The translations under genes and the position numbers were made by a program. A stretch of DNA of 64,000 nt, taken from the NCBI RefSeq assembly GCF_015471405.1, contig NZ_BLVZ01000006.1, positions 310,001-374,000 on the forward strand. Reading direction: 5' to 3'. Positions 35,947-49,116 of the stretch are shown here, one piece after another. Source of the DNA: Pseudomonas cichorii. Its GTDB lineage: Bacteria > Pseudomonadota > Gammaproteobacteria > Pseudomonadales > Pseudomonadaceae. The notes below the pieces were generated by a model, which saw only the letters and a list, made by a program, of their open reading frames with translations, did not search any database and was not told where the DNA came from. How positions within the stretch are numbered: the stretch's first letter is position 1; each line of letters starts with the position of its first letter.

Positions 35947-38900
35947 ATGGATGCGTTTGAACTCCCCGATACCCTGGCACAAGCCCTTCAGCGTCGCGCC
36001 GAGCAGACGCCGGACCGCCTGGCCCTGCGTTTTCTCACTGACGAAAAAGACCAGGGCATCGTGCTGACCTACCATGATCTTGACCTGCGTGCGCGGACCA
36101 TCGCCGCCGCGCTGAAAGCCCGGGCCGAGCCTGGTGATCGTGCGATTCTGTTGTTCCACAGCGGGCCGGATTACGTGGCAGCATTCTTTGGCTGCCTGTA
36201 TGCCGGTGTGATTGCGGTGCCGGCTTATCCGCCGGAATCCAATCGTCGTCATCACCAGGAGCGTCTGCTGTCGATCATCGCCGATGCCGAGCCGCGCCTG
36301 TTGTTGACCGGCTCGGACCTGCGCACGGCCTTGCTGCAAATGGATGAGCTGGCGGCTGCCAATGCCCCGCAACTGTTGTGTGTCGACACCCTCGACAGCG
36401 CAATCGCCGAAGGCTGGCAGGGACCTGCCCTGAACAGCGACGATATCGCTTTCCTGCAATACACCTCCGGTTCCACCGCCTTGCCCAAAGGCGTTCAGGT
36501 CAGCCATGGCAATCTGGTCGCCAACGAACTGCTGATCCGTCACGGCTTCGGTATCGATCTCAATCCTGATGATGTGATCGTCAGCTGGCTGCCGCTGTAC
36601 CACGACATGGGGCTGATCGGCGGCTTGCTGCAACCGATCTTCAGTGGCGTGCCTTGCGTGTTGATGGCGCCTGCCTATTTCCTGACCCGGCCATTGCGCT
36701 GGCTGGAAGCGATCAGCGAATACGGCGGCACCATCAGCGGCGGCCCGGACTTCGCCTATCAGTTGTGCAGTTCGCGGGTCAGTGATTCGGCGCTGGCACG
36801 TCTGGATCTCAGCCGCTGGCGTGTGGCCTATTCGGGCTCGGAGCCGATTCGCCAGGACAGCCTGGACAGTTTCGCTGAAAAGTTTGCCGTCTGCGGTTTT
36901 ACGCCAGACAGCTTCTTCGCCTCTTATGGCCTGGCCGAAGCCACCCTGTTCGTGGCTGGTGGTCAGCGCGGCAAGGGCATTCCATCCCTGCGTCTGGATG
37001 AGCGAGCACTGGCGCGCAATATTGCCGAGCCGGGGGATGGCAACCCGGTCATGAGTTGCGGGACCAGCCAGCCTGAACATGGCGTGCTGATTGCCGACCC
37101 GCAGACCCTTGCCGTGCTGGGTGAAAACAGTGTCGGTGAAATCTGGGCCTGTGGTCCGAGCATCGCCCACGGTTACTGGCGTAACCCTGAAGCCACGGCC
37201 AAGTCTTTCGTCGAGCATGAAGGCCGTACCTGGCTGCGCACCGGTGACCTGGGTTTCCTGCGCCATGGCGAGCTGTATATCACCGGTCGCTTGAAAGACA
37301 TGCTGATCGTGCGCGGCCACAATCTGTATCCCCAGGACATCGAAAAGGCTGTCGAGCGTGACGTCGATGTGGTGCGCAAAGGCCGGATTGCCGCGTTCGC
37401 CGTGACCCAGCAAGGCAGTGAAGGCATCGGCATCGCGGCGGAAGTCGGTCGCAGCGTGCAGAAAACCCTGGCTCCCGAGACGCTGATCAAGATGATTCGT
37501 CAGGCTGTTGCCGAGGCCTTCCAGGAAGCACCGAGTGTGGTGGTGCTGCTCAATCCGGGTGCCTTGCCCAAGACCTCCAGCGGCAAACTGCAACGTTCCG
37601 CCTGCCGCACCCGACTGGCCGACGGCAGCCTGGACAGTTATGCGGTCTTCCCTGAAAGCATCGTGGCTGCCAGGGAAGCGGCTTCGGCTTCCAGCTCCAA
37701 TCTGCAGGCGCAGGTTGCGAAAATCTGGTGTGAACACCTGCAACTGGAAGAGGTGGCCGCCGATGATCACTTCTTCCTGCTGGGCGGTAACTCGATTGTC
37801 GCGACCCAGGTGGTCGCCAGTCTGCGTGAAGCGCTGGGTATCGAACTGAACCTGCGCCTGTTGTTTGAAGCTCCGACCCTGGCGGCGCTGGTTGCACAGA
37901 TCGAAGTGCTGCAACGCGATGGCCAGACACAAGACAGCATTGCCCGCTTGCCGGGTAACGAGGCGCTGCCGCAATCCCTGGCCCAGAACCGCTTGTGGTT
38001 CCTCTGGCAAATGGACCCGCAAGGCAGTGCCTACAACATTCCCGGTGGCCTGCACCTGCGTGGCGAACTGGACACCACCGCGCTGCGTAGCAGTTTCCAG
38101 CGCCTGATCGAGCGTCATGAATCCCTGCGCACCCGTTTTTACGAGCAGGACGGCGTGGCCTTGCAGCGTATCGATCCGGTCAGCGAGTTTTCGTTGCAGG
38201 TGATCGATATCAGCGACCTGTCCGGCGAAGAGCGTCAGGCCCGTGCCCTGGCTATCCGCGAAGAACAGGCACGCCTGCCTTTCGATCTGCAAACTGGCCC
38301 GTTGCTGCGCGTCACGCTGGTGAAGCTGGACGATGAGGAGCATCAGTTACTGGTCACGCTGCACCATATCGTGGCCGACGGCTGGTCGCTGAATGTGCTG
38401 ATCGACGAATTCTCGCGCCTGTACGCCGCTGCCATTCAGGGGCAGCCGCTGGAGTTGGCGCCGCTGTCGTTGCGTTATGCCGATTACGGCCACTGGCAGC
38501 GTGAATGGCTGGCCCGTGGCGAGGCTCAGCGTCAGCTCGATTACTGGAAAGCGCAACTGGGTGACGAGCAACCGACCCTGGCTCTGGCCACCGATCATCC
38601 GCGTTCGGCCCGCAAGCAACACAGCGCTTCGCGTTACAGCCTGCGCCTGAGCAACGAGTTGAGCGCCGCAGTAAAGCAGGCCGCCCAGGCTTATCAGTCG
38701 ACCCCGTTCATGCTGCTGCTCTCCGGTTTCCAGAGCCTGCTGCATCGCTACAGCGGGCAGAACGATATTCGTATCGGTGTGCCCGGTGCCAACCGGCCGC
38801 GTCATGAGACCCAAGGCCTGATCGGTTTCTTCATCAACACCCTGGTGCTGCGTGCGCAACTGGATTCGCGCCTGCCATTTTCCTCGCTGCTGGCGCAAAC

Positions 38901-41900
38901 CCGTCAGGCGGCGCTGGAAGCCCAGGCCAATCAGGACCTGCCGTTCGATCAACTGGTCGAGGCGTTCCCTCAGGCCCGAGAGCACGGCCTGTTCCAGGTT
39001 CTGTTCAACCATCAGCAGCGGGACCTGAGCGCCTTGCGCCGTCTGCCGGGTTTGCTGGCTGAAGAGTTGCCGTGGCACAGCCGTGAAGCCAAGTTCGACC
39101 TGCAACTGCACAGTGAAGAGGACCGCAACGGTCGGCTGAACCTGTCCTTCGACTATGCCGACGAGCTGTTCGAGCGTGAAACCATTGTGCGCATGGCCGC
39201 GCAGTTCGTGCGTCTTTTGACTCAAGTCTGCGAGCAGACCGATATCGTTCTGGGCGATGTGCAGTTGCTCAGCACCGAGGATCTGGCCGAGCAGGCCCGT
39301 TGGGGCGCTGCGCCTTGCGCACCTGCCGGACAATGGTTGCCGGAGCTTCTGAACCTTCAGGCCCGCCAGACCCCGGAGCGTATTGCCCTGATGTGGGACG
39401 GCGGCAGCCTCGACTTTGCCAGCCTGCATGCCCAGGCCAACCGTCTGGCCCACTACCTGCGCGACAAGGGCGTCGGCCCGGACGTCAAGGTGGCGATTGC
39501 AGCCGAGCGTTCGCCGCAACTACTGATCGGCCTGCTGGCGATCATCAAGGCTGGCGGCGCCTATGTGCCGCTGGACCCTGATTATCCGACCGAGCGACTG
39601 GCCTACATGCTCGCCGACAGCGGCGTTGCGCTGCTGCTGACCCAAAGCCATTTGCTGGGCGATCTGCCGAGCGCCGAAAGCGTCAGCACCATCGTCATGG
39701 ACACCCTGCATCTGGAAAACTGGCCTGTCAGCGCGCCGGGCCTGCACCTGCATGGCGATAACCTGGCGTACGTGATCTACACCTCCGGCTCCACCGGCCA
39801 ACCCAAGGGCGTGGGCAATACCCATGCCGCACTGGCCGAGCGCCTGCAATGGATGCAGGCCACTTACGCACTGGACGAAACCGATGTGCTGATGCAGAAG
39901 GCACCGATCAGTTTCGACGTTTCGGTGTGGGAATGCTTCTGGCCACTGATCACCGGCTGCCGCCTGTTGCTGGCCGATCCCGGCGAGCATCGCGACCCGC
40001 ATCGCATTGCCCAACGCATCAAGGAATACGGCGTCACCACGCTGCATTTCGTGCCGCCGCTGCTGCAACTGTTCATCGATGAGCCGCTGGCACAGCAGTG
40101 CAGCAGCTTGCGTCGCCTGTTCTCTGGTGGCGAAGCGCTGCCTGCCGAACTGCGCAACCGGGTGCTGGAGCAACTGCCGAATGTGCAACTGCACAATCGT
40201 TATGGCCCGACTGAAACCGCGATCAACGTCACTCACTGGCACTGTCAGTTGGCGGATGGCGAGCGCTCGCCGATTGGCCGACCGCTGGGCAACGTGTTGT
40301 GCCGCGTTCTGGACAGCGAGCTGAACCTGCTGCCCCGTGGCGTTGCAGGCGAACTGTGCATCGGTGGTATCGGTCTGGCCCGTGGCTACCTGGGGCGTCC
40401 GGGGTTGACGGCCGAGCGTTTTGTCGTCGATCCGCTGGGCGAAGAGGGCGTACGTCTGTACCGCACCGGTGACCTGGTGCGCTGGGCGGCGGACGGTTCG
40501 CTGGAGTATCTGGGCCGTCTGGACCAGCAGGTCAAACTGCGCGGCTTCCGTGTCGAGCCTCAGGAGATCGAAGCCCGATTGCTGGCTCAAGAAGGCGTTG
40601 GCCAGGCCGCGGTACTGGTGCGTGAAACCGCCTCCGGCCCGCAATTGATCGGTTACTACACGGCAGTGCTGGAACAGGAAGCCGAGGCCGAGCAGATCGA
40701 GCGTATCAAGTCTTCGCTGGCCCTTGAGCTGCCTGAGTACATGGTCCCTGCGCAACTGGTGCGTCTGGACAGCATGCCACTGAGCCCCAGCGGCAAGCTG
40801 GATCGCCGCGCCTTGCCCGAGCCGGTCTGGCAGAGCCGTGAACATGTCGAGCCCGAAACGGCCTTGCAGAAACAGGTCGCCAGTATCTGGCGCGAAGTGC
40901 TGGGTGTGCCGCGCATTGGTCTGCGTGACGACTTCTTTGCCTTGGGCGGCCACTCCTTGCTGGCCACTCAGATCATCTCCAGGGTGCGTCAGGCCTGCGA
41001 TATCGAGCTGCCGCTTCGTGCGCTGTTCGAGGCCAGTGAGCTGGGGGCGTTTGTCGAACAGGTCCAGGCCATTCAGGCGTCCGGAGCCCGTAACAGCCAG
41101 CAGCCGATTGCCCGGATCGACCGCAACCAGCCAGTGCCGCTGTCCTATTCCCAGCAGCGCATGTGGTTCCTGTGGCAGATGGAGCCGGACAGCCCGGCGT
41201 ATAACGTGGGCGGCATGGCGCGCTTGAACGGCGTGCTGAACATCGAGTGTTTCGAGGCCGCATTGCAGGCCCTGATCCTGCGCCACGAAACCCTGCGCAC
41301 TACTTTCCCGAGCGTCAATGGCGTGGCGTGCCAGAAAGTCTCCGAGGAAACCGGCCTGCGCATGCAATGGCAGGACTTCTCGGCGTTGCAAGGCGAATCC
41401 CGTCAGCGTCGCTTGCAAGAATTCGCCGACAGCGAAGCGCACAAGCCTTTCGATCTGGAAACCGGCCCGCTGCTGCGTGCCTGCATGGTTCGGGCTGGCG
41501 AACTGGAACACTACTTCGTCCTGACTTTGCACCACATCGTCACCGAAGGCTGGGCGATGGATATCTTCGCCCGTGAGCTGGGCTTGCTCTACGAAGCTTT
41601 CCTTGAAGGTCGATCTTCGCCGCTGGAGCCTCTGGCGGTGCAATACCTGGATTACAGCGTCTGGCAGCGTCAGTGGATGGAAGCGGGTGAGCGTCAGCGC
41701 CAACTGGATTACTGGACGACGCAACTGGGCAACGAGCATCCGCTGCTGGAATTGCCGAGCGACCGTCCGCGTCCGCCGGTGCAGAGCCACAAGGGCGAGC
41801 TGTATCGCTTTGATCTGAGCGATGAACTGGCCGCTCGCGTGCGGGCTTTCAACGCCAATAATGGCCTGACCCTGTTCATGACCATGACCGCTACTCTGGC

Positions 41901-44900
41901 GGTGCTGCTCTACCGTTACAGCGGCCAGAACGATCTGCGCATCGGCGCTCCTGTTGCCAACCGGATTCGCCCGGAAAGCGAAGGGCTGATCGGTGCATTC
42001 CTCAACACCCAGGTGCTGCGCGTCCAGCTCGACGGCCAGATGTGTGTCGAGCAACTGTTCGAGCAGGTTCGTCACACGGTCATCGAAGGTCAGTCCCATC
42101 AGGACTTGCCGTTCGATCATCTTGTGGAAGCCCTGCAACCACCGCGCAGCGCGGCTTACAACCCGCTGTTCCAGGTGATGTGCAACGTGCAACGCTGGGA
42201 ATTCCAGCAGAGCCGCGAACTGGCAGGCATGACTGTCGAATATCTGGTCAACGATGCCCGGGCCACCAAGTTCGACCTGAACCTGGAAGTCACTGAGCTG
42301 GATCATCGTCTGGGTTGCTGCCTGACCTACAGCACCGATCTGTTCGACGAGCCGCGCATCGCGCAAATGGCAGGGCATTTGCTAAACCTGCTGCAAGCCT
42401 TGCTGGCTGATCCGGCGCAGCGCTTGAGCGAACTGCCGCTGTTGCAGGACGCCGAGCGTCAGCAGTTGCTCGACAGCCTGGGTGTCGAAGCGGGTGAACA
42501 GCGTCTGGATCAGTGCATCCACAGCCTGTTTGCCGAACAGGCCAAAGCACGCCCGAGCGCACCTGCCTTGACCTTCGCCGGTGAAACCCTGAGCTATGCC
42601 GAACTGGAGGGCCGCGCCAATCGTCTGGCCTGGATGCTGCGCGAGCGTGGTGTTGGCCCGCAAGTGCGTGTCGGCCTGGCGCTGGAGCGCTCGCTGGACA
42701 TGGTGGTCGGCCTGCTGGCGATCCTCAAGGCCGGTGGCGCCTATGTGCCGTTGGACCCGGAGTACCCGCTGGAGCGCCTGCAATACATGATCGAAGACAG
42801 CGGCGTCGGCCTGTTGTTGAGCAATGCCGCCTTGTTCGAGGCCTTGGGCGAACTGCCTGCGGGCGTCGGTCGCTGGTGCCTGGAAGATGATTTGCCCGCG
42901 CTGGCTGCTTACCCGGCGAGCGAGTTGCCTTTCATCAGCCTGCCGCAGCATCAGGCGTACTTGATTTACACCTCTGGCTCCACCGGCAAGCCCAAGGGCG
43001 TGGTGGTGTCCCACGGTGAAATCGCCATGCATTGTCAGGCGGTGATTCGCCGCTTCGAGATGCGTCCCGATGACTGTGAGCTGCATTTCTATTCGATCAA
43101 CTTCGACGCAGCCACCGAGCGTCTGCTGGTGCCACTGCTCAGCGGGGCGCGGGTGGTATTGCGTGCCCAGGGGCAATGGGACGCCGAAGAAATCTGCGAA
43201 CTGATCCGCAGTCAGCACGTGAACATTCTCGGTTTCACGCCAAGCTATGGCAGCCAGTTGGCGCAATGGCTTTCGACTCAGGGCCAGACGTTGCCGGTGC
43301 GCATGTGCATCACCGGTGGCGAGGCGCTGACCGGTGAGCATTTACAGCGTATTCGTGCGGTGTTCAAGCCTGAACTGTTCTTCAACGCCTATGGTCCGAC
43401 TGAAACCGTGGTCATGCCGCTGGCCAGTCTGGCACCGGCCTGGCTGGAAGAGGGCGAAGCCAGCGTGCCGATCGGCAGCGTGGTGGGCGCTCGGGTGGCT
43501 TACATCCTCGATGCCGATCTGGCGCTGGTGCCCCAGGGTGCGACCGGTGAGCTGTATGTCGGCGGCGCCGGTCTTGCTCAGGGCTACCACGAGCGGGCGG
43601 CGATGACTGCCGAGCGTTTTGTCGCCGATCCGTTCAGTGGCAATGGCGGGCGTCTGTATCGCACCGGCGATCTGGTGCGCCAGCGTGCCGATGGTCTGGT
43701 GGAGTATCTGGGCCGGATCGACCATCAGGTGAAGATCCGCGGTTTCCGTATCGAACTGGGCGAAATCGAAACCCGTCTGTTGGAACACGAAGCCATCCGC
43801 GAAGCCGTGGTGCTGGCGCTGGATACGCCATCGGGCAAGCAACTGGCCGGTTATCTGGTCACTGATGTGGCCGGGCAGGGCGAGGAGCAACAGGCGCAAC
43901 TGCGCGAGTCGCTCAAGGCGCATCTGAAGGCGCAACTGCCGGATTACATGGTGCCTGCGCATCTGATCCTGCTGGACAGCATGCCGCTGACCGCCAACGG
44001 CAAGCTTGATCGCCGTGCCTTGCCAGCACCGGACCCGGAACTCAATCGTCAGAGTTATGTGGCACCCACCAGTGAACTGGAGCAGACCCTGGCGGGTATC
44101 TGGTGTGCTGTGCTGAATGTGGAAAAAGTCGGCCTCAACGACAACTTCTTCGAGCTGGGCGGCGATTCGATCCTGTCGATCCAGGTGGTCAGCCGTGCGC
44201 GTCAGGCCGGGATTCATTTCAGCCCTCGCGACCTGTTCCAGCACCAGACCGTCCAGACCCTGGCCGCCGTGGCCACTACCAGCGAGCGGGTGGTGGCCGA
44301 GCAAGGCCTGCTGACCGGCGAATCGGCCCTGACGCCGATTCAGCACTGGTTCTTCGAGACGCCGATCCCTGAGCGCCAGCACTGGAATCAGGCGCTGGTG
44401 CTGGAGCCGACCACGGCCCTGGAGCCTCGTCATCTCGAACAGGCTCTGCGGGCGATTCTTGAACAACATGATGCCTTGCGCCTGAGCTTCCGGGACAACG
44501 CCGGAAAATGGCAGGCCGAGCACCGTGCTGTCACCGGTGAAAGCCTGCTGCTGCAAGCGCGTGTTTCCGATATGAGCGAATGCGCCGCACTGTTTGCGGA
44601 CACCCAGCGCAGCCTGGATCTGCAAAGCGGCCCGCTGCTGCGTGCCTTGCTGGTGGATGGGCCGCAGGGCCAGCAGCGCCTGCTGATGGTCATTCACCAC
44701 TTGGTTGTCGATGGCGTTTCATGGCGCGTGCTGCTGGACGATCTGCAAGTCGCCTATCGCCAGCTTGTCGATGCCGCAACCGTCAAACTGCCAGCCAAGA
44801 CCAGCGCCTTCCGTGACTGGGCCGGGCGTCTACAGGCTTACGCCGGCAGCGAATCCTTGCGCGAGGAGCTGGCCTGGTGGCAGCGTCAGCTCAGCGGGCC

Positions 44901-47900
44901 GGGTGCTGAATTGCCTTGCAATAATCCGCAGGGTGGTCAGCAGAATATTCATGCACAGACCGTCAGTGTGCGTCTGGATGCGCAAAGTACCCGACAGCTT
45001 TTGCAGCAGGCACCGAGCGCTTATCGGACTCAGGTCAACGACCTGCTGCTGACCGCGCTGGCACAGGTGGTCTGCCGCTGGAGCGGGCAGGCGTCGGCGT
45101 TGATTCAGCTCGAAGGCCATGGCCGCGAAACCCTGTTCGACGAAATCGACCTGACCCGTACCGTGGGCTGGTTCACCAGTGCCTATCCACTGCGCCTGAC
45201 GCCTGGATTGGCCGAAGAGGCTGGGCCGGGCGCATCGATCAAGGCGATCAAGGAGCAATTGCGTCAGGTTCCTCACAAGGGCCTGGGTTATGGCGTGCTG
45301 CGTTATCTGGCCGATGGCAACAGCCGCGCTGCAATGCAAGCCTTGCCGGTCGCGCCGATCACCTTCAACTACCTGGGGCAGTTCGACCAGAGCTTTGGCA
45401 GCGATGCCTTGTTCCGTCCGCTGGAAGAGTCGGCGGGTGCGGCCCATGACGCCCATGCACCGTTGCCAAACGAACTGAGCATTGACAGTCAGGTGTACGG
45501 CGGCGAACTGGTGCTGCGCTGGACCTTCAGTGGCGAGCGTTACCAGACCCAGGCCATTACTGAACTGGCGCAGGCTTATCTGGCGCAGTTGCAGGCGCTG
45601 ATTGTCCATTGTCTGGCAGATGGCAGCGGCGGCCTGACACCTTCGGACTTCCCGCTGGCCGCTCTGGATCAGGCGCATCTGGATGCGCTGCCGGTTCCGG
45701 CGAGCCATATCGAAGATGTCTACCCGCTGACCCCGATGCAGGAGGGCATGCTGCTGCATACCCTGCTGGAACCGGGCACCGGTCTGTATTACATGCAGGA
45801 TCGCTACCGCATCAACAGCGAGCTGGACCCGCAACGTTTCGCCCAGGCCTGGCAGGCAGTCATTGCCCGTCACGAAGCCTTGCGTGCCTCGTTCTGCTGG
45901 GATATCGGCGAAACCATGCTGCAAGTCATTCACAAACCCGGCAACACGCCAATCGACTATCTGGACTGGCGCGACGTTGCCCAGGACCAGCAGGAGCCGC
46001 GTCTGCAAGCCTTGCTCAAGTCCGAGCGCGAGGCCGGTTTCGATCTGCTCAACCAGCCGCCGTTCCACCTGCGCCTGATCCGTGTCGACGAGGCGCGCTA
46101 CTGGTTCATGATGAGCAACCACCACATCCTGATCGATGCCTGGTGCCGCTCGTTGCTGATGAACGACTTCTTCGACATCTACACCGCGCTGGGCGAAGGC
46201 CGCGATGCACAACTGGCCGCGCCGCCGCGCTATCGCGATTACATCGGCTGGTTGCAGCGTCGTGGTCTGGTACAGGCCCGTGACTGGTGGCGGCAGAACC
46301 TCAAGGGCTTCGAGCGTCCGACGCCGATCCCGAGCGACCGTCCGTTCCTGCGCGAACATGCCGGTGACAGTGGCGGCATGGTGGTGGGCGACTGCTACAC
46401 CCGTCTGGATGTGGCCGATGGTGTGCGACTGCGCGAACTGGCCCAGCAGCATCAACTGACCATCAACACCTTTGCCCAGGCGGCCTGGGCCTTGACCCTG
46501 CGGCGCATGAGCGGTGACCGGGACGTGGTGTTCGGTGTGACCGTGGCCGGGCGTCCGGTGGAAATGCCACAGATGCAGCGCACGGTGGGCCTGTTCATCA
46601 ACACCATCGCCCTGCGCGTGGGCTTGCCGCAGGATGACCAGCGTTGCAGTGTTCGCCAGTGGCTGAACCGTTTGCTGGAAAGCAATATGGAGCTGCGCGA
46701 GTACGAGTACCTGCCGCTGGTGACCATCCAGGAAAACAGCGAGCTGCCCAAGGGCCAGCCGTTGTTCGACAGCCTGTTCGTGTTCGAGAACGCGCCGGTT
46801 GAAGTCTCGGTGCTGGATCGTGCGCAAAGCCTCAACGCCACTTCGGATTCAGGCCGTACCCACACCAACTATCCGCTCACGGCAGTGTGTTACCCCGGCG
46901 ATGACCTGGGCCTGCATCTGTCCTATGACCAGCGCTACTTCGACGAAACCACGGTCCAGAGCATGCTGGGCGAGTTCAAGCGCCTGCTGCTGGCCTTGAT
47001 CGAAGGCTTCCATGGCGATATGTCCGAGCTGGCGCTGCTCAGTGAAACGGAGCGCGAGTTCCTGCTCGATGGCTGCAACAGGAGCGACCACGACTACCCG
47101 CTGGAGCGCAGCTATGCCGAGCTGTTCGAGGCGCAGGTCGTGGCCCATCCACAGCGTACCGTCGTCAGTTGCCAGGATCGCCAGTACAGCTATGCCGAGC
47201 TGAACGCACTCAGCAACCGTCTTGGCCATGCCTTGATCGAGACCGGAGCCGGTTTCGATCAGCCGATAGCCTTGCTGGCCGAGCGTGGTCCCGAACTGCT
47301 GGGCATGATTATCGGCAGCTTCAAGGCCGGAGCCGGTTACCTGCCGCTGGACCCGGCGCTGCCGAACCAGCGTCTGAGCGGCATCATTCAGCAAAGCCGC
47401 ACGCCGGTACTGGTGTGCAGTGCCGAATGTCGTGACCAGGCTCAGGCCTTGCTGGCCGATATCGCTGAAGCGGGTCGTCCACGTTTGCTGGTCTGGGAAG
47501 CGGTGCAGCAGAGTGAGCTGTCGCAGGACAATCCCGGTCTATACAGCGCGCCGGACAATCTGGCCTACGTGATCTTCACCTCGGGTTCCACCGGATTGCC
47601 CAAAGGCGTGATGGTCGAGCAACGCGGCATGCTCAATAACCAGTTGAGCAAGGTGCCTTATCTGAACCTGAGCGATGCAGACGTGATCGCCCAGACTGCT
47701 TCGCAGAGCTTCGATATCTCGGTCTGGCAGTTCCTGGCAGCGCCATTGTTCGGTGCGCGGGTGGACATCGTGCCAAACGATATCGCCCGTGATCCGCAGG
47801 CCTTGCTGAGTCACGTTCAGGCCCAGAGCATCAGCGTGCTGGAAAGCGTGCCGTCCCTGATTCAAGGGCTGCTGGCCGAGGAGCGCGCAAGCCTCGATGG

Positions 47901-48951
47901 CCTGCGCTGGATGCTGCCGACCGGTGAGGCAATGCCGCCGGAACTGGCTAATCAATGGTTGCAACGCTACCCGGATATCGGGCTGGTCAACGCTTATGGT
48001 CCTGCCGAATGTTCAGACGACGTGGCGTTCTTCCGCGTCGATCCGGAGTCGACTCGCAGCACCTACCTGCCCATCGGCACGCCAACGGACAACAACCGTC
48101 TGTACCTGCTCGACGAGGCGCTGGAGCTGGTGCCGCTGGGCGCTGTCGGCGAACTGTGTGTGACCGGGACTGGTGTCGGTCGTGGTTATGTCAGCGACCC
48201 GTTGCGCACCGTGCCGGTGTTTGTGCCCAACCCGTTCGGTGCAACCGGCGAGCGTCTGTATCGCACCGGCGACCTTGCGCGCAGAAGGTCTGACGGCGTG
48301 CTCGAATACGTGGGCCGGGTCGACCATCAGGTGAAGATTCGCGGCTACCGCATCGAACTGGGCGAGATCGAAACCCGTCTGCAGGAGCATGAAGCGATTC
48401 GTGAATCTGTAGTGCTGGATATCGACGGACCGTTGGGCAAGGTGCTGGCGGCGTATCTGGTGCCGCGTGGCAATGCTCAGGACCCGGACTTGCTGCGCGA
48501 CGAACTGAAAAGCCATCTCAAGACCAGCCTGCCGGACTACATGGTGCCAAGCCATCTGGTGATGCTGGAGGCCATGCCACTGACCCCGAACGGCAAGCTG
48601 GACCGCAAGGCTCTGCCCAAGCCGGATGTCAGCCAGGTGCAGAACGACTACGTGGCACCGCAGAGCGAAATGGAGCAGCAACTGGCGACGATCTGGGCCG
48701 ATGTGTTGAAAGTCGAGCGTGTCGGGATCACCGACAACTTCTTCGAGCTGGGTGGGCATTCGCTGCTGGCAACTCAGGTGGTGACCCGTGCGCAGAAGCT
48801 ATTGCAACGCAATGTACCGCTGCGTGCCATGTTCGAGTTCAACACCATTCAAGGGTTGGCCGGGCATCTGGAAGGTCTTGGCGGGCAGAAGGTCGATGAA
48901 CAGAAATTCGACCGGCTGGCGGACCTGATGGCTGAACTGGAAGGGTTGTGA
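35947..48951 (+). CDS. pvdL: Pyoverdine chromophore NRPS PvdL
   Basis: A 4334-residue cytoplasmic megasynthetase that starts every pyoverdine: acyl-Glu-D-Tyr-Dab. Domains in order, rough residues: acyl-CoA/AMP ligase 1-575; carrier with LGGNS near 613; C with HHIVADGWS near 805; A with [12 protein letters not shown] near 1277; carrier LGGHS near 1666; C with HHIVTEGW near 1862; A near 2340; carrier LGGDS near 2737; epimerase [10 protein letters not shown] near 2917; C with NHHILIDAW near 3391; A near 3876; carrier LGGHS near 4268; no thioesterase. The third A pocket reads D-I-W-E-L-T-A-D-D by motif position, a diaminobutyrate code. Length and order match P. aeruginosa PvdL (about 4342). Glu and Tyr are assigned from the family. 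Confidence 0.95.
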   Translation: MDAFELPDTLAQALQRRAEQTPDRLALRFLTDEKDQGIVLTYHDLDLRARTIAAALKARAEPGDRAILLFHSGPDYVAAFFGCLYAGVIAVPAYPPESNRRHHQERLLSIIADAEPRLLLTGSDLRTALLQMDELAAANAPQLLCVDTLDSAIAEGWQGPALNSDDIAFLQYTSGSTALPKGVQVSHGNLVANELLIRHGFGIDLNPDDVIVSWLPLYHDMGLIGGLLQPIFSGVPCVLMAPAYFLTRPLRWLEAISEYGGTISGGPDFAYQLCSSRVSDSALARLDLSRWRVAYSGSEPIRQDSLDSFAEKFAVCGFTPDSFFASYGLAEATLFVAGGQRGKGIPSLRLDERALARNIAEPGDGNPVMSCGTSQPEHGVLIADPQTLAVLGENSVGEIWACGPSIAHGYWRNPEATAKSFVEHEGRTWLRTGDLGFLRHGELYITGRLKDMLIVRGHNLYPQDIEKAVERDVDVVRKGRIAAFAVTQQGSEGIGIAAEVGRSVQKTLAPETLIKMIRQAVAEAFQEAPSVVVLLNPGALPKTSSGKLQRSACRTRLADGSLDSYAVFPESIVAAREAASASSSNLQAQVAKIWCEHLQLEEVAADDHFFLLGGNSIVATQVVASLREALGIELNLRLLFEAPTLAALVAQIEVLQRDGQTQDSIARLPGNEALPQSLAQNRLWFLWQMDPQGSAYNIPGGLHLRGELDTTALRSSFQRLIERHESLRTRFYEQDGVALQRIDPVSEFSLQVIDISDLSGEERQARALAIREEQARLPFDLQTGPLLRVTLVKLDDEEHQLLVTLHHIVADGWSLNVLIDEFSRLYAAAIQGQPLELAPLSLRYADYGHWQREWLARGEAQRQLDYWKAQLGDEQPTLALATDHPRSARKQHSASRYSLRLSNELSAAVKQAAQAYQSTPFMLLLSGFQSLLHRYSGQNDIRIGVPGANRPRHETQGLIGFFINTLVLRAQLDSRLPFSSLLAQTRQAALEAQANQDLPFDQLVEAFPQAREHGLFQVLFNHQQRDLSALRRLPGLLAEELPWHSREAKFDLQLHSEEDRNGRLNLSFDYADELFERETIVRMAAQFVRLLTQVCEQTDIVLGDVQLLSTEDLAEQARWGAAPCAPAGQWLPELLNLQARQTPERIALMWDGGSLDFASLHAQANRLAHYLRDKGVGPDVKVAIAAERSPQLLIGLLAIIKAGGAYVPLDPDYPTERLAYMLADSGVALLLTQSHLLGDLPSAESVSTIVMDTLHLENWPVSAPGLHLHGDNLAYVIYTSGSTGQPKGVGNTHAALAERLQWMQATYALDETDVLMQKAPISFDVSVWECFWPLITGCRLLLADPGEHRDPHRIAQRIKEYGVTTLHFVPPLLQLFIDEPLAQQCSSLRRLFSGGEALPAELRNRVLEQLPNVQLHNRYGPTETAINVTHWHCQLADGERSPIGRPLGNVLCRVLDSELNLLPRGVAGELCIGGIGLARGYLGRPGLTAERFVVDPLGEEGVRLYRTGDLVRWAADGSLEYLGRLDQQVKLRGFRVEPQEIEARLLAQEGVGQAAVLVRETASGPQLIGYYTAVLEQEAEAEQIERIKSSLALELPEYMVPAQLVRLDSMPLSPSGKLDRRALPEPVWQSREHVEPETALQKQVASIWREVLGVPRIGLRDDFFALGGHSLLATQIISRVRQACDIELPLRALFEASELGAFVEQVQAIQASGARNSQQPIARIDRNQPVPLSYSQQRMWFLWQMEPDSPAYNVGGMARLNGVLNIECFEAALQALILRHETLRTTFPSVNGVACQKVSEETGLRMQWQDFSALQGESRQRRLQEFADSEAHKPFDLETGPLLRACMVRAGELEHYFVLTLHHIVTEGWAMDIFARELGLLYEAFLEGRSSPLEPLAVQYLDYSVWQRQWMEAGERQRQLDYWTTQLGNEHPLLELPSDRPRPPVQSHKGELYRFDLSDELAARVRAFNANNGLTLFMTMTATLAVLLYRYSGQNDLRIGAPVANRIRPESEGLIGAFLNTQVLRVQLDGQMCVEQLFEQVRHTVIEGQSHQDLPFDHLVEALQPPRSAAYNPLFQVMCNVQRWEFQQSRELAGMTVEYLVNDARATKFDLNLEVTELDHRLGCCLTYSTDLFDEPRIAQMAGHLLNLLQALLADPAQRLSELPLLQDAERQQLLDSLGVEAGEQRLDQCIHSLFAEQAKARPSAPALTFAGETLSYAELEGRANRLAWMLRERGVGPQVRVGLALERSLDMVVGLLAILKAGGAYVPLDPEYPLERLQYMIEDSGVGLLLSNAALFEALGELPAGVGRWCLEDDLPALAAYPASELPFISLPQHQAYLIYTSGSTGKPKGVVVSHGEIAMHCQAVIRRFEMRPDDCELHFYSINFDAATERLLVPLLSGARVVLRAQGQWDAEEICELIRSQHVNILGFTPSYGSQLAQWLSTQGQTLPVRMCITGGEALTGEHLQRIRAVFKPELFFNAYGPTETVVMPLASLAPAWLEEGEASVPIGSVVGARVAYILDADLALVPQGATGELYVGGAGLAQGYHERAAMTAERFVADPFSGNGGRLYRTGDLVRQRADGLVEYLGRIDHQVKIRGFRIELGEIETRLLEHEAIREAVVLALDTPSGKQLAGYLVTDVAGQGEEQQAQLRESLKAHLKAQLPDYMVPAHLILLDSMPLTANGKLDRRALPAPDPELNRQSYVAPTSELEQTLAGIWCAVLNVEKVGLNDNFFELGGDSILSIQVVSRARQAGIHFSPRDLFQHQTVQTLAAVATTSERVVAEQGLLTGESALTPIQHWFFETPIPERQHWNQALVLEPTTALEPRHLEQALRAILEQHDALRLSFRDNAGKWQAEHRAVTGESLLLQARVSDMSECAALFADTQRSLDLQSGPLLRALLVDGPQGQQRLLMVIHHLVVDGVSWRVLLDDLQVAYRQLVDAATVKLPAKTSAFRDWAGRLQAYAGSESLREELAWWQRQLSGPGAELPCNNPQGGQQNIHAQTVSVRLDAQSTRQLLQQAPSAYRTQVNDLLLTALAQVVCRWSGQASALIQLEGHGRETLFDEIDLTRTVGWFTSAYPLRLTPGLAEEAGPGASIKAIKEQLRQVPHKGLGYGVLRYLADGNSRAAMQALPVAPITFNYLGQFDQSFGSDALFRPLEESAGAAHDAHAPLPNELSIDSQVYGGELVLRWTFSGERYQTQAITELAQAYLAQLQALIVHCLADGSGGLTPSDFPLAALDQAHLDALPVPASHIEDVYPLTPMQEGMLLHTLLEPGTGLYYMQDRYRINSELDPQRFAQAWQAVIARHEALRASFCWDIGETMLQVIHKPGNTPIDYLDWRDVAQDQQEPRLQALLKSEREAGFDLLNQPPFHLRLIRVDEARYWFMMSNHHILIDAWCRSLLMNDFFDIYTALGEGRDAQLAAPPRYRDYIGWLQRRGLVQARDWWRQNLKGFERPTPIPSDRPFLREHAGDSGGMVVGDCYTRLDVADGVRLRELAQQHQLTINTFAQAAWALTLRRMSGDRDVVFGVTVAGRPVEMPQMQRTVGLFINTIALRVGLPQDDQRCSVRQWLNRLLESNMELREYEYLPLVTIQENSELPKGQPLFDSLFVFENAPVEVSVLDRAQSLNATSDSGRTHTNYPLTAVCYPGDDLGLHLSYDQRYFDETTVQSMLGEFKRLLLALIEGFHGDMSELALLSETEREFLLDGCNRSDHDYPLERSYAELFEAQVVAHPQRTVVSCQDRQYSYAELNALSNRLGHALIETGAGFDQPIALLAERGPELLGMIIGSFKAGAGYLPLDPALPNQRLSGIIQQSRTPVLVCSAECRDQAQALLADIAEAGRPRLLVWEAVQQSELSQDNPGLYSAPDNLAYVIFTSGSTGLPKGVMVEQRGMLNNQLSKVPYLNLSDADVIAQTASQSFDISVWQFLAAPLFGARVDIVPNDIARDPQALLSHVQAQSISVLESVPSLIQGLLAEERASLDGLRWMLPTGEAMPPELANQWLQRYPDIGLVNAYGPAECSDDVAFFRVDPESTRSTYLPIGTPTDNNRLYLLDEALELVPLGAVGELCVTGTGVGRGYVSDPLRTVPVFVPNPFGATGERLYRTGDLARRRSDGVLEYVGRVDHQVKIRGYRIELGEIETRLQEHEAIRESVVLDIDGPLGKVLAAYLVPRGNAQDPDLLRDELKSHLKTSLPDYMVPSHLVMLEAMPLTPNGKLDRKALPKPDVSQVQNDYVAPQSEMEQQLATIWADVLKVERVGITDNFFELGGHSLLATQVVTRAQKLLQRNVPLRAMFEFNTIQGLAGHLEGLGGQKVDEQKFDRLADLMAELEGL

Positions 48952-49004
48952 TTCGCCTCTCGTCGGGCTGAAGGCTTTGCGGATAAAAAAGCTGTTACGG
49001 GGTG

Positions 49005-49028
49005 TAAATCCGCAGGCCTCTGGCGCGT
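49005..49028 (+). promoter_or_regulatory. PvdS-dependent promoter for pvdH
   Basis: TAAAT (49005-49009), 16 bases, CGT (49026-49028) is an exact iron-starvation box. It lies 89 bases before the pvdH start, so pvdH has its own PvdS promoter. Confidence 0.75.
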
Positions 49029-49116
49029 TTTCAATGAAGGAATAAATGCCTGATGCACGTGTGTATCAGGCCACTTACGGATTTCGCTTATCGACAGCGT
49101 ATTGAGGGTTGCACAG

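Noticed and set aside
35656..38343. Long reverse-strand frame of about 895 codons opposite pvdG-pvdL; similar frames at 39520-42378 and 44830-46827
   Set aside because: These follow the third-position GC pattern of pvdL on the other strand, lack family motifs and ribosome binding sites, and pvdL is certain in the same place.
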